This document shows positions 34,861-45,939 of a stretch of DNA of 64,000 nucleotides, one piece after another; positions within the stretch are counted from its first letter, which is position 1; the number at the start of each line of letters is the position of its first letter. Source of the stretch: Dugong dugon (Eukaryota > Chordata > Mammalia > Sirenia > Dugongidae). The notes beneath the pieces were generated by a model that saw only the letters and a list, made by a program, of their open reading frames with translations, was not told the origin of the DNA and did no database searches. The DNA is taken from positions 645,001 through 709,000 of the forward strand of contig CM057476.1 of the NCBI GenBank assembly GCA_030035585.1. The letters run 5' to 3'. The position numbers and the translations under genes were made by a program.

Positions 34861-35269
34861 AGTTAACTATAAGGATGGTGAGGGGATTTTCTACCGAAGG
34901 TTCTCTAAGAAGGGCACAGTCTGATTCTACTTGGAGGCAGGAAACCGGCTTAGGTTTCCTCTGCAGGACTCTGTAGAGGGAGTCTACTGTTCTGGTGTGA
35001 GGAACCTATCCTGAGATCAAAAAGGGAGAGGCTGCATAAATGAAAATAACTTGGTCAGTGATTTAAATGCTTTTTTACTTCAGGAAACTTGGTACTGTAG
35101 TCAGCCATTACCCAGACACACCCCGATGTTACCATTCACTGTGGGGGACACCTCCTGTATGGGGATGAGGGTAGTTTCCTTCTCATGGAGTTGTTTCTTC
35201 CTTTCTCTGTCCTTTCCCCTCAGGATATGTGCTGTCCCCTTGGGCTTATCTCCAGGTAGTGGAGAGTGG

Positions 35270-35594
35270 GGTGGGGCTGGTTCCGTGGTAGAACTCTCAC
35301 CTTCCATGCAGGAGACCTGGGCTCGACTCCCAGCCAATGCAACTCATGGCGGCCACCACCCGTCTGTCAGTGGAGGCTTGAGTGTTGCTATGAGGCCGAA
35401 CAGGTTTCAGTGGTGCTTCCAGACTAAGATGGACTAGGAAGAAAGGCCTGGTGAACTATTTCCAAAAATCATCCAGTGAAAACCCTATGAACCACAGTAG
35501 TCTGATTTGCAACTGATCATGGAGATGGTACAGGACTGAGCAGCATTTCATTCCGTTGTGCAGTCCGGGCCCAGTCAGCAGCAGCTAACAACCA
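35270..35594 (+). mobile_element. SINE with glycine-tRNA-like head
   Basis: The head (ctggttccgtggtagaactc; ctcgactcccagccaatgca) is tRNA-Gly-like, and the body (cttccagactaagatggact; ggaagaaaggcctggtgaac) is the same as in the 21.7-kb copy. Confidence 0.85.
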
Positions 35595-37269
35595 CCGTGT
35601 TCTTGCAGAGCATACACTAACCTGCCCGCCAGTTACTCCCTACAAGCCGCCTGCCTGTTCCACCATCTGGCCTAGGCTCTGAGAGGCCCTAGAGATTCTG
35701 CACTTGCTTTTGCTTTCAAAAGGGGGTTCTTCGTGGTCCTGCCTCAGGGACATGCTGGCTTTGGCTTGTTTCTCAGCCCACTGGTCCCATCCATGACAAT
35801 GCAGTCTCTGTCACTCTCATCCAGAATTAGAGCTGCTGGTTGTGTGCCACGCTTTGTACTCATCTATCCATATTTTACAAATGTCTTGACCATGATTAAT
35901 GGGCTCTTACAAAATGTCTGCACAGCACTGCATCCTATAACAGCAGTGACCCTAAATGGGACGTGTTCTTGCGGGAAGAACTAAGTGAGCGCAGCCTCAG
36001 GAGATGGCGTTGTTTCACGTGAAGGATTTCTTCCAGACCATGGCTCCTGAGGCAGAGACAGAAACACGGAGGAATTGCCCAGAGAACACTCCCAGTCCGG
36101 ATGGTCCATCCACATAATCCAGGCACTCAGGACTAAGTGCGTAAAGTAGATGGGGCACAAATAACCCAGATAACTGGCTTAATGTGGCATACATGTATTT
36201 CTAGTCCACACAGGTTGGTGGCATGCTGAGGTGGAAGACCAGCCTGTTTTGTCAGAAAGCCAGGGGCTGAATTCCTGGACTGACTGCCCAAGATCCGCCC
36301 CTGCGTGTTCATTCATCAGAGGCTGTGTTTGCCTCATGACTCCTGCCCTGGGGCACAGGGCAGCTGTAGAACTGGCCCCCAAGCAGTGTGACTGGACACC
36401 TGCTTTCTTTCCAGTCCCTTCTGGTATTCGAGCAGAAACCACACCTGCCCCACCTGCCCCTGCACACCCCCTATGCCTTTGTGCTCCAGGTTGAGGCCAA
36501 CCCCTCCACTGGGCCCTGGGACCCTTCCCTGCTCTCCTGCTCAAGGACACCATTTGAGCCACCTCCCCTCTTGCCTCTAGCACCATATGTTTCCCCCCTC
36601 AATCTGCAGTGGCATTTTCTGCAGCCTGGGGACCTCTGTATTGTTTCCCCCATTTTCTTTTTTTGGACATTGGTCATTCGAGACCAGTGTCCAGTCTGAA
36701 GCATAGCCTCGGCTTGGAATTGTTTGGCATGTTCGCCAGGAGGGGGCAGGTACTGGACATAGGCTTGAACAGTCAGCCTTTTTAACCAGAACATGCAGGC
36801 AGGGATACACTGTTCACAACAGCAGGAGCATATACCCACATACCTATGACCACTATTAACACTATAAAAGTAACCAGTGATTTTAACCACCCTAGGCTGG
36901 GTACCCATGATGTCAGCCAGCTAAAATCAGGACCTGAAGGCATCATTCATTGTCCCGTGGTCGCACGATTTCATTGTTGTCTGACTACCGGACTCAGCCT
37001 TTCTTGGTCATGTTCCATCTGTCTAGATGCACTGACTAAAGAGCAACAGCTAGCATTGATATATATACAAAATCCTCCGTAAGAAGCTAACGTTAGATCT
37101 ACGGCAAGCTGATTCTGTAGGACCATGGTTTCCGTGGAGTTTACTTCAGACGGTAAAGTCGGGTCAAGCTTTTAGTAGTATTGGCTACTGTCTCACGTGA
37201 CAGAGATACATTCTTAATGAACTGGTACAGGTATGAATGTTATGATACTTCTTCCTGACAGTTGCTGGA

Positions 37270-37698
37270 GTACTCCCATCCGCTACAGATGCGATGTAAT
37301 CTCTCTCACAAATAATCCCTGGGTCCCACGGTCCCTTCTAGCCACCCATTTCTCTGATCAGCCACCATCTCCCTGTGTGCATCTCCCTTTCTCTTTGTCT
37401 CCACTTGGGTTCCGTGCCCACCACTCCACTGCAGTTGTCCTTGTTAATGTCACCCGTGACCTTCACTGACCAACCCCAGCGGCAGATTCTCTGCTGGAGT
37501 CTCACTCGGCCACTCATCAGCCCTCCCTCCTCTGGAGGCCCTTTCCTAACTTGGCTGCCTGATCCCATGCCCCTGGTTTTCTTCCCACCTCACAGAGCTC
37601 TCCCTCCCAGTCTCTCTCCTTGTTCAGACATCTCAGTGTTGGCACACCCCAGGGCTCAGTCCTTGCACCTCTTTTCTTTTATCTAAGTCTACACTTAT
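37270..37698 (+). mobile_element. Probable L2/CR1-clade LINE fragment
   Basis: caccccagggctcagtcctt, cacctcttttcttttatcta and a Pro/Ser-rich pyrimidine-biased lead-in are typical of L2/L3 debris. Abutted by a SINE at 37702. Confidence 0.55.
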
Positions 37699-37701
37699 TC
37701 T

Positions 37702-37867
37702 GGAAACCCTGGTGGCACAGTGGTTGAGAGCTATGGCTGCTAACCAGAAGGTTGGCAGTTCGAATCCACCAGCTGCTCCTGGGAAACCTTACGGGGCAGT
37801 TCTCCTGTGTCCTATAGGCTCACCATGGGTCGGAATCAACTCGACAGCAACAAGTTTGGTTTTGTGG
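37702..37867 (+). mobile_element. Short-form AfroSINE beside an L1 fragment
   Basis: Well preserved: aaaccctggtggcacagtgg, gttggcagttcgaatccacc, tgggtcggaatcaactcgac, then a caagtttggtttt tail. It directly abuts reversed L1 sequence. Confidence 0.95.
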
Positions 37868-37874
37868 TTAATGA

Positions 37875-38525
37875 CTAATTATGTTAACATCTTTTCATAA
37901 GCTTTTTTGCCATTCCTATATCTTCTTTGGCAAAGTGTCTGTTCAAATCAAAGGATTTTTGAATTGGATTATTTGTTTTCATACTATTAATTTCATGAGT
38001 TTTTAAAATTTATTTTATCAGATATATGCTTTGAAAATATTTTCTCAGTCAGTAGCATGTCTTTTCATTTTCTTAACAGTGTTTTTTTTCTTTAAATATA
38101 AGTTTTTAATTTTGATGATCTCCAATTTATTGATCTTTGTTTTATGCGTCATGATTTTGTTGTCATCTCAAAAAAACCTTTGCCTAACTCAGGGTCACAA
38201 AGATTTTCTCCTATGTTTCCTTCTAGAAGTTTTATAGTTTTAGGTTTCACATTTAGGTCTATGATCCATTTCGAGCATAATTTTTGTATATGTTGTGAGG
38301 TATGGATCCATGTTCATTTTATATATATACATATATTACATCATATTATATATTCATATGTAATGTTATCTATTATCTCCGATAGGTCCACTACCATTTG
38401 TTAAAAAGACTATCCTTTCTCTCCACCTAATTGCCCTTGTCTATTTCTGGACTCTCTTCTCTGTTCAGTTGATCTGCTTGTCTGTCTTGACATCAATATC
38501 ACACGGTCTTGGTAACTGTATGGCT
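37875..38525 (-). mobile_element. L1 ORF2 fragment, minus orientation
   Basis: A run of reversed L1 signatures: atcagatatatgctttgaaa, ttaattttgatgatctccaa, gaagttttatagttttaggt, ccaccatttgttaaaaag-like, tattgatctttgttttatgc. The frame is broken throughout. Confidence 0.9.
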
Positions 38526-38866
38526 CTCTGTTCAATCCACCACAGAAGGGAAGACTCTTGAAAACGGAAAACCCGCTGGAGAAAATGCAACACCTCTTCC
38601 TCTGTATTCCCACTGGGAGTCACAGAAGGAAATGCTGGGGGTTGAAACTTCAGAGATGCTTCCTTTATTTCCTCACTGGAGGTGGTTTGGGAAATGTCAG
38701 GGAATATTTATCTCAAGCTTCTTTATCTTTTTCTGGAGTCTGCGTTTAGCCTGACAGAGAAGTGAGACTTGGAAAATGTTTATCCTGGGTTCTATTCTCC
38801 TGTCATTTGTTGTCTGGCAAGCAGTGGGTGCAATGATACACAGCTAAACAGAAATGTTGTTCTTGG

Positions 38867-39158
38867 CGTTGTTAGTTGCCATTGAGCTGGCTCTGACTCA
38901 TGGCTACCCTATACATAACAGAATGAAATGCTGCCCGGTCCTGCGCCATCTTTATGATGACTATAGAGTTTTCATTGGCTGATTTTCAGAAGCAGATTGG
39001 CAGGCCTTTCTTCCTTGTCTTTCTTAGTCTGGAAGCTGCACTGGAAGCTGTCCGCCATGGGTGACCCTGCTGGTACTTGAAATATCCGTGGCATACCTTC
39101 CATCATTGTGGCAACATGCCAGCCGCCATGGTATGACACTCTGACAGACAGGTGGTGG
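38867..39158 (-). mobile_element. Long-form SINE relative lacking a clear tRNA head
   Basis: The reversed tail (gttgccattgagctggctct) and body (ctttcttagtctggaagctg; aacatgccagccgccatggt) match the glycine-head copies. The tRNA-like head itself is not recognisable before the sequence leaves the element near 39158. Confidence 0.75.
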
Positions 39159-39184
39159 AGATAAAAATACTTAATGCTCACTGA

Positions 39185-39345
39185 CACAGCTTACACAACC
39201 CTATAAGGCAGGGACAATTATGACCCCACTGTACAGGGGAAACCTCAGGCTCAGAGAGCCTATCTCTGTCACTGATGTGGTGGGTCCTGGATTTGGATGC
39301 AGATCTGGCTGACTCCATGCAGTTATTCTGCCCTGATGGACATCT
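39185..39345 (-). mobile_element. MIR element, minus orientation
   Basis: acaaccctataaggcaggga, ccccactgtacaggggaaac and tgactccatgcag-like spacing match a reversed MIR. Confidence 0.7.
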
Positions 39346-40394
39346 GTTGTCCACTGGTCTCCCACCACCCATTCACTCTACTCCTAGTTCTTGGTCCTGT
39401 GGTCTTGGTGATGCCTCACTCCAATAATTCCAGAGTCAGGAAGGATGTAATCCACGGAGAAGCCAATCAGTGCCTCCCATTTTCCCTGGCCACAGTGATT
39501 GGTTCAGGGAAGGACACTGGAACCAATCACAGTCAATGATGCAGTGACAAGAGGCGTGTCCTAGATAAGAGGTGTGTTCTTCCTGGATTTGAGCCCTGAA
39601 AGGGCTGCATGGGATGAGGACAGAGTGCATCTGAGATTAAACCCAATCCTTAAGACACGGGGCCAAGAAGAGAAGAAAGAGGTACATCTGCTGACATGAT
39701 TTGAGCCCTGATCAAGCCAGGCCTGAAATCAAATACACACCTGGGCTTCCCATGTATGTAAGCCAAAAAAGAAAACCTCTTTCTGTGGAAGCCAGTTGGG
39801 GATGCCCTTTCCATCACTCACAGCAGAAACTGGGGCTTATCTGGAAGGTCTAGTGCCCTACGAGCTCCTGGGGGCCTCATGCTCTCCCGCAATGATCAGT
39901 AGCCCAGGGAGCTCTGTGTCCAGCTTGTGGACTACAGGGACGGTGAGCTGCTGAAAATATGACTTTGGTCAATGGAGGCGGCATATTTCTAAAGCGGGTG
40001 CCACTGAGGCCAGTAAATAAAAGGCAATCAATATTTGGGTAAGAGTAGGTGACCTGGAACTAACATCTAAGTCAAATGGAAGGTCGTGAAAGTGGTGCAT
40101 GGGGGTAAGAAGCAAGGCTTCTCTGCCCCTCCTGAGGCCGGGGAGGCCCCGGTTTTCCTCTGCACCGCCATAAATAAATACGTGGGAACTCCAAAAATGT
40201 GAAGTGGCCCAGGCCACCCTGCCTGCTCCATCTGCGGATGCTCTGGGCAAGTCGGGCAGTGACCACATGCTACTCTCACAGAGGGTGGGAAGGGGACAGT
40301 CCTCGGCCACTGCCAGCACCCTGCCACCAAGAGGGGGAGAACCTTCACCTGGCCCTGACCCCACCACACTGACCCTTTCTCTGTTCCCAGATCG

Positions 40395-40565
40395 TGCACC
40401 CTCACACTTTAGTCTCCACTCAGGGGTCGCCTCCCCACTGATTCTCCCTGTCTGCAGTCAGCCCCCAAAGCACTCTCTGCTCCATCACCCACTTCATCAA
40501 TGTCACAGCCCTTTCCACTCTCTGAAACTACCATATTTGCAGGCTTGCTTATTGTCTATGCCCCA
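40395..40565 (+). mobile_element. Probable L2 fragment
   Basis: aagcactctctgctccatca and gtcacagccctttccactct resemble L2 debris. Immediately upstream of the 40.6-kb minisatellite. Confidence 0.4.
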
Positions 40566-40639
40566 CGAAGTGGAAAGTGAGAGCAGAACCCTCCGTCTTG
40601 TGGACCTCTCTTCCATCTTGCGGACCCTCCTCTGCTTAC

Positions 40640-41035
40640 AGGCCCCTCTCTGTCTTGTAGAACTCCCTCTGTCTTATGGATGCTTCTAACATCTTACAGA
40701 CCCTGCTTCTGTCTCATAAACCCTTTCTGAGTCTCCTGGATCCCTCCTGCATCTTGCGGACCCCTCCTCCATCTTGTGAATCCCTCCTCCATCTGTGAAC
40801 CCCTCCTCCATCTTGTGAACCCCTTCTCTGTCTTGTGAACCCCCCTCCATCTGTGAACCCCTCCTCTGTCTTGTGAACCCCTCCTCTGTCTTGTGAACCC
40901 CTCTCCATCTGTGAACCCCTCCTCCATCTGTGAACCCCTCCTCCATCTCATGAACCCCTCCTCCATCTGTGAACCCCTCCTCTGTCTAGTGAAACCCTCC
41001 TCTGTCTTGTGAACCCCTCCTCTGTCTTGGAGACA
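40640..41035 (+). repeat. 19-20-bp minisatellite
   Basis: Units of the type cccctcctctgtcttgtgaa alternate with cccctcctccatctgtgaa and cctccatcttgtgaac. The left part is diverged and the right part homogeneous. It reads through as GGVHKTEEGFTR-type frames on the minus strand, which are not genes. Confidence 0.93.
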
Positions 41036-41384
41036 CTGAGTCTCCAGCACTTGAAGCAATGCCTAATGACCGCATATCTCCAAGAGATAGTGTTGATTGT
41101 TAAATGACTTCTTGACCACAAGTAGCAAGGATTTGTTCTTGCTGGTTGAAAGTTCTTTAAAACAGGACAGTAGCACAGTGGCCAAGCCCAAGATGTCCCC
41201 TGCCTCCTCACCCAGGAAAAGAGGGAGAAAAAAGGGATGGAACTCCATCAATGCCCGAAACGGCCACCAACTTCCTTCACCTTGGCAAGTTGTGGGGTTT
41301 GTGTTTGCTGCGGTAAAGGTGGCTGCGTGGTTACAGCCAGGAGCTGCTCACGAGTAACTAGGGGTGTCAGCGCCGGCGGGAGTG

Positions 41385-41500
41385 TTGAGTTTCATTCACT
41401 CGTTCAATTATCAAATACTAATTAAGCACCTACTGTGTGCCAGGCATTGTTTTAGGTTCTTGGATGCAGCAGTGTGCAAGATAAACAAGAACTTTCCATT
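41385..41500 (-). mobile_element. L2 3' end fragment, minus orientation
   Basis: attaagcacctactgtgtgc, caggcattgttttaggttct and tgcagcagtgtgcaagataa match the reversed L2 3' end. Confidence 0.8.
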
Positions 41501-42084
41501 CCCACCCTCTGTGATGGTAGCTTGTGCTCCGAGCAGGGGAGAGAGGCCCTGAAGGAGCCAGCAGGTAGAGGAGGTGATGTGTGAGGGTGAGGAGGCGGCA
41601 GGAGAAGAGCAGCCCCTGCCCAGGGCTCCAAGAGCAGCTCCCTCTGTGACGTTTCCTTTCCTGCACTCAGCTGCTCCTGCAGTTGGTTTCAAGGCTTGGG
41701 TTTTAAGATGTATTTCCTCCCCTCAGGTTTTTCTTTCTGTTTTACACGTTCTGTAAGTTCATGAAAATTGTGCACCCCAGCGCTTCTCCACAGACAAGTG
41801 GGGTGAAGTCCCCATGTCAGCAAATATCTCTCAGAGTGAAGGGCTGCCTGAGCCTGTCCGCCATGGCCCACATCAGGTGGGACTGCCCGCAGCGCCTGTC
41901 CCTGCTCGGGAGTCTCAGCGGCCCCGAATCCAGGAGAGAGAGCCAAGAGGGGGGGTCCTCTGGGGCTGGCGGGGTCGAAGGCCCTTTCCTTGGCTGGGGC
42001 TGGGACAGATCGATTTCCACGTTGCTCTTGGAGCTGGCACAGGGGGCAGACAGCTTGGGCGCGCATCCTGGTGCCAGCACTTCC

Positions 42085-42226
42085 TAGTTAAAGGGAAAGT
42101 TACCTCCCGGGCCTCAGGTTCCTTGTCTTTAAAATGGGGATAAGAATTGTTTCCTCTTAGGATTTCTGTGAGGATCAAATGAGTTGATAAGTGCAGAGCA
42201 CGTGGTGAATGCAATGTAACCGTTAA
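42085..42226 (+). mobile_element. MIR element, plus orientation
   Basis: cctcaggttccttgtcttta, aaatggggataagaattgtt and tgtgaggatcaaatgagttg match MIR. The nested SINE pair follows shortly after. Confidence 0.8.
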
Positions 42227-42280
42227 TAATAATTATAATTAATAATAGTTATAATTTGAAGGTCCCTAGGTGGTACAAAA

Positions 42281-42494
42281 GGAGCACTGGTGGTGCAGTG
42301 GTTAAAGTGCTCAGCTGCTAATTGAATAGTTGGTGGTCTGAATCCACCAGTCGTTTTGAGGGAGAAAGATGTGGTAATCTGCTTCTGTAAAGATTACAGC
42401 CTTGGAAATCCTGTGGGGCAGTTCTGCTCAGTCCTGCAGGGTTGCTGTGAGTCGGAACTGACTCCATGGCAATGGGTTTGATTTTGTTTGGTTT
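42281..42494 (+). mobile_element. AfroSINE nested inside an older SINE
   Basis: Full copy: ggagcactggtggtgcagtg to gtgagtcggaactgactcca, with a gggtttgattttgtttggtt tail. It interrupts an older SINE. The sequence taggtggtacaaa before it and taggtggcacagt after it look like the duplicated target. Confidence 0.92.
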
Positions 42495-42687
42495 AGGTGG
42501 CACAGTTTGATTGGCTGCTAAAAAAGATTGGCGGTTCAAACCCACCCAGAGGTACCACGGAAGAAAGATCTGGCGATGTGCTCCCATAAAGATTACAGTC
42601 AAGAAAACTCTGTGGAGCACAGTTCTACTCTGACACACATGGGGTCGCCACGAGTCTGAGTTAACTCGACGGCAAGGAGTTTGTATT
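42495..42687 (+). mobile_element. Older AfroSINE interrupted by a younger copy
   Basis: The first bases (ggtccctaggtggtac, 42261-42276) lie before the inserted SINE, and the rest continues here: tggctgctaaaaaagattgg, cccataaagattacagtcaa, gagttaactcgacggcaagg. Confidence 0.88.
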
Positions 42688-43637
42688 AGGTTATGATGAC
42701 AGACTGTCACGTCTACACAGGACTGGCTGAGTAATTCGCAGGACCCAGTGCAAATTGAAAATGTGGGGCCCCTTGTTCCAAAGGCAGAGGCAAGAGTGCT
42801 GCTAGAGGCATGAAAATAATAAAGCTGTCCCCCTTCTCCCAGGAATCCCCTCTGCCCGTGAGCCCGCTCCATGGTCCCACTGGACTTCACTTACACAACC
42901 CCGGGTCACAGATTACGTACAGCCAGACCCGCGAAAGCTGGAACCTGTGTAAGGCAGAAGCCTGTCAGAGACGGAAAATGCAAACACTTTCCACTAATAG
43001 AAAGCGATAAAGGACTGCACCCTCTCAAAGGCGGAAAACTTGTGAGACCTGGGAAAACAAGGCAGTCCTGTCAATTTCCCGCGCCCACAGGTTCACTGTA
43101 CAGTATTAAGAATCCCAAGACGGCCAGTGTGGGCCTGTGACCCCACTGGTCACTCCGTGTGAGGCTGGCCTGCCTGAAAAGTCCCTGCGCTTGAAAACGT
43201 GCAAATACGTGATCAGTTTCTGCAAATGTTCTATGGGCTAGTGAACAAAATATATTTTCCCTGAAGGAATTAGGGGATACATCTGGTAATTCCTTCATGA
43301 TCCTTCTGTTTAGGTCTGCCCGATTCTGAAAATGAGGCTTACTTGTCATTTCATCAAACTGTCCTGATGTTTCTAAAGCTTCTTCCTTTACAGACTTAGC
43401 TTCAAGCTGTTTTAGGTGTAAAGGTTGATAATTATTTTATCTCTGTCGTAAAGAGCCCTCTGTATCAGGCTTACTGTGTTTAGCATGAAGTTCTGCCTTG
43501 TGTGGTATTTAGGCTGCACTCCTGGCTTTCGGTGATGGCATCTGCCTGCTATCTCTTCTCTCATTTCACGATTTTAAACTTTTATTTATCACTGTCTTTT
43601 AACGGTGCTTATTTTAAAAACACAAATAGCAAGGCTG

Positions 43638-43795
43638 TGTGTGCGTGGTGTGTGTTGGTGTGGTGTGGTATATGTGTGTGTGGTATGTGTATCTGTGTGA
43701 ATGTGTATGAGCATGTGTGTGTCTGTGTTGTGTGGTGTCTGTGTGTGTATGAGTGTGTGTGTGGCGTATGAATGTGTGTGTGTGTACATATGTTT
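43638..43795 (+). repeat. GT-rich interrupted microsatellite
   Basis: tgtgtggtatatgtgtgtgt and similar, with no fixed longer unit. Confidence 0.92.
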
Positions 43796-44690
43796 TAATT
43801 CAAGGGGCTCTGCGATTTCAAGGGGAAGTTTAGTTTATTTCCATTTACTGTAGTGACTGAGACACTGGATCCATTCCTTCCATCTTGCTTTATCGTAATT
43901 ATTCCCTTGCTTTTTTGTTTCCCCTTTTTCTATTTCTTTATTTCTGGTGGTTTTATTGAGTTGCTCTTCATTTCCCTTTCCCCCTTGTGAATTTACTAGA
44001 CTATATTAATAACTCCACCTTCCTTGGACTCCTGAGCAAACACACGTTTCTTAACTGTTGTCTGAAAACAGGACTTTGGTCAGCACCCCCAGGCCCCCTG
44101 TCCCCTCACTGCTCTCCACTTCCCACACCGCAGTCCTGGGATGTTTCCCTTTTCCTGCCCCACCTCTATCCTCTCCTCTCAATTCTTGGCTTTGCTGAGG
44201 CTGAGGCACTGCTGGCTCCCATGAGCTCTCCCATTTGAGATCCCTCGTCAGATGGCTGTGTCCCGCTTTTCTGAGTAGTCCACCCTGCCTGCTTGGATCT
44301 GACTCTAGGTGATGGTGTGGGACTGCAGGGAACAGGAGGCGGGGGCTGAGGGGATGGCTGCCCCACTGGACCCTGGGGAGGGGGTCTCACTACCCTGCAG
44401 CTCTCACCAGCACGTCTGGGAGCATAAGGGAAAGGCTCACGTGGTGCCCACAGCCCTGTCACTCCTCACCCGCTCCAGCCTGTCCACCCTCCTGGCAGGG
44501 AGAGGCAGGGCTCCTGCAGCACGTGGAAGACTAGCTTCCAAAATAAGCTCCACCTCTTGATTTTCTCTCACTGCTTTTGATCATTTCTTCTTCACCTGTG
44601 GTGGGACGCAAGCCTGCCCAGGTCGGTCTCTTTCAGGGGCTCCTGCGCCCCTCAGGTCCCAGCCTGACCCCGCCCCACCTGTCCCCACAG

Positions 44691-44857
44691 ATGCAGACAG
44701 ATGTCCTACTCTGAGAGCCTGCCCCAGATCTCCGTGGTCTTCATCTTTGTCGACGAAGCCCTCTCGGTCATCCTGCGCTCGGTGCACAGTGTGGTCAACC
44801 ACACCCCCTCCCAGCTCCTCAAGGAGGTCATCCTGGTGGACGACAACAGCAACAACG
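44691..44857 (+). CDS. GALNT9: GALNT9 exon 3 (residues 141-197): start of GT-A catalytic domain
   Basis: The acceptor is ctgtccccacag before 44691 and the donor aacaacg|gtgagg after 44857. The exon supplies the last base of Lys141, then CRQMSYSESLPQISVVFIFV and onward. This is the first beta strand of the GT-A Rossmann-like fold, followed by the DEALSVILRSVHSVVN helix and KEVILVDDNSNN (about 185-196), the nucleotide-sugar-binding 'LVDD' strand of the family. Residue 162 is Asp (gac) where I recall Asn in most family members (NEA); see findings. The exon is 167 nt. A SINE begins about 80 bp downstream, in intron 3. Confidence 0.96.
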
Positions 44858-44937
44858 GTGAGGGCAGCTTGGGGTGGCGGACTGGACACCAGGGCGCAGG
44901 GAGGACTGCTGGGTTTAGACCCTCCTGACGCCCTTCA

Positions 44938-45096
44938 GGAGCCGTGCTGGTGCAGTGGCTAAGAGCTAGGACTGCTAACCAAAAGGTGGGCGGTTTGAAT
45001 TCAGCAGCAGCTCCTTGAAAACCTTATGGGGCAGTTATACTCTGTCCTATAGGGTTACTGTGAGTCGGAGTTGACTCGACGGCAGTGGGTTTTTAT
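44938..45096 (+). mobile_element. Short-form AfroSINE in intron 3
   Basis: Head ggagccgtgctggtgcagtg, anticodon-loop-like gactgctaaccaaaagg, tail gtgagtcggagttgactcga. Confidence 0.93.
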
Positions 45097-45110
45097 GGGA
45101 GGCCCCTCAT

Positions 45111-45312
45111 GGCATCCCTGGGTGGTGCAGACAGTTAACACATTCAGCTGCTGACCAAAAGGTTAGAGGTTCAAGTCCACCCAGAGAAGCCTCAGAAGAA
45201 AGGCCTGGAAATCTGCCTCCATAAAGATTACAGCCAAGAAAAGCCTATGGAGCAGTTCTACTCTGTAACACATGGGGGCGCCATGAGTCAGGTTGACTCA
45301 AAAGCAACTGGT
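45111..45312 (+). mobile_element. AfroSINE copy in intron 3
   Basis: Starts ggcatccctgggtggtgcag, middle gaagaaaggcctggaaatct, tail gccatgagtcaggttgactc. It sits 14 bp from the previous copy in the same orientation. Confidence 0.92.
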
Positions 45313-45764
45313 GAGCCCCTCATTGCCAGCCCTCCTGCCGCAGACCTGTCTCCTTCCGCCCCCTCCCTCCGTTTCGGAACATGCCAAGGTCACTCCTATC
45401 TGAGGACTCGGCCTTCTCTTTCTGCACCTGTAACTCTCCACCCCCTCATCTGCCTAAGGACCCAGAGAGGCTCCGCCCACCCTGGTCCCCTTCCCGTGTC
45501 TCTGTAGCACCTGACGCTCTCTGAGTCCATCCTGCGTGTCTGTTTTCTTGCTTGCTGCCTCTCCCGCAAGAACATTGGCTTCCTGAGGGCTGGGGTCTGT
45601 GTCTCTGTGGTTCCTGGGGCCTTGAACAGTGTCCAGTCTCACTAGGTCCTCAGTGGACATGTATTTATGGAGTGCCGACCTGGGCCCTGCACACACGTGC
45701 CCTCCTGCCCACAGTGGCCTGGCAATGCCGGTTGACTGAGCTGCTTCTCTGCCTCTCTCCCCAG

Positions 45765-45939
45765 TCGAGCTCAAGTTCAACCTGGACCAGTATGTCCACA
45801 AGAGGTACCCTGGCCTGGTGAAGATCGTCCGCAACAGCAAGCGCGAGGGCCTGATCCGAGCCCGGCTAAAGGGCTGGAAGGCAGCCACCGCCCCCGTCGT
45901 CGGCTTCTTTGATGCCCACGTGGAGTTCAACACGGGCTG
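45765..45939 (+). CDS. GALNT9: GALNT9 exon 4 (residues 197-255): UDP-GalNAc/metal site
   Basis: The acceptor is tctctccccag before 45765 and the donor ggctg|gtgaga after 45939. The exon encodes VELKFNLDQYVHKRYPGLVK, then RNSKREGLIRARLKGWKAAT, then PVVGFFDAHVEFNTGW. D246-A-H248 is the DxH motif that coordinates Mn2+ and the UDP diphosphate in this family. The EGLIRAR helix (224-230) is also a family hallmark. The split codon for W255 (tg|g) is completed by exon 5, which confirms the border. The exon is 175 nt. The metal-site residues are intact, so nothing here suggests a dead copy. Confidence 0.97.

Larger units (their letters stand above)
23423..44690 (+). other. GALNT9: GALNT9 intron 2 (21,268 bp)
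   Basis: Bounded by gtgagt and ccccacag. It is rich in SINE, RTE, L1 and LTR debris and GT/CA tracts, all listed separately. Stretches without an identified element are 23430-23785, 25250-26320, 26490-27000, 27510-28100, 28600-29480, 30010-30900, 31220-31800, 33120-33650, 33830-34400, 34870-35265, 35600-37260, 38530-38860, 39350-40390, 41510-42080, 42690-43630 and 43800-44690. I see no further exon with GALNT-family sequence in them. Confidence 0.85.
44858..45764 (+). other. GALNT9: GALNT9 intron 3 (907 bp)
   Basis: A short intron, of which about 40 percent is two SINE copies in the same orientation (44938-45096 and 45111-45312). The remainder, about 45555-45670, resembles an L2 3' end (+ strand, 'ccttgaacagtg..ctcagtggacatgtatttatgg'). 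The acceptor pyrimidine tract is at 45745-45764. Confidence 0.85.

Noticed and set aside
40686-41059. GGVHKTEEGF-type tandem repeat proteins on the minus strand
   Set aside because: By-product of the 19-20-bp minisatellite; unit length is not a stable multiple of three.
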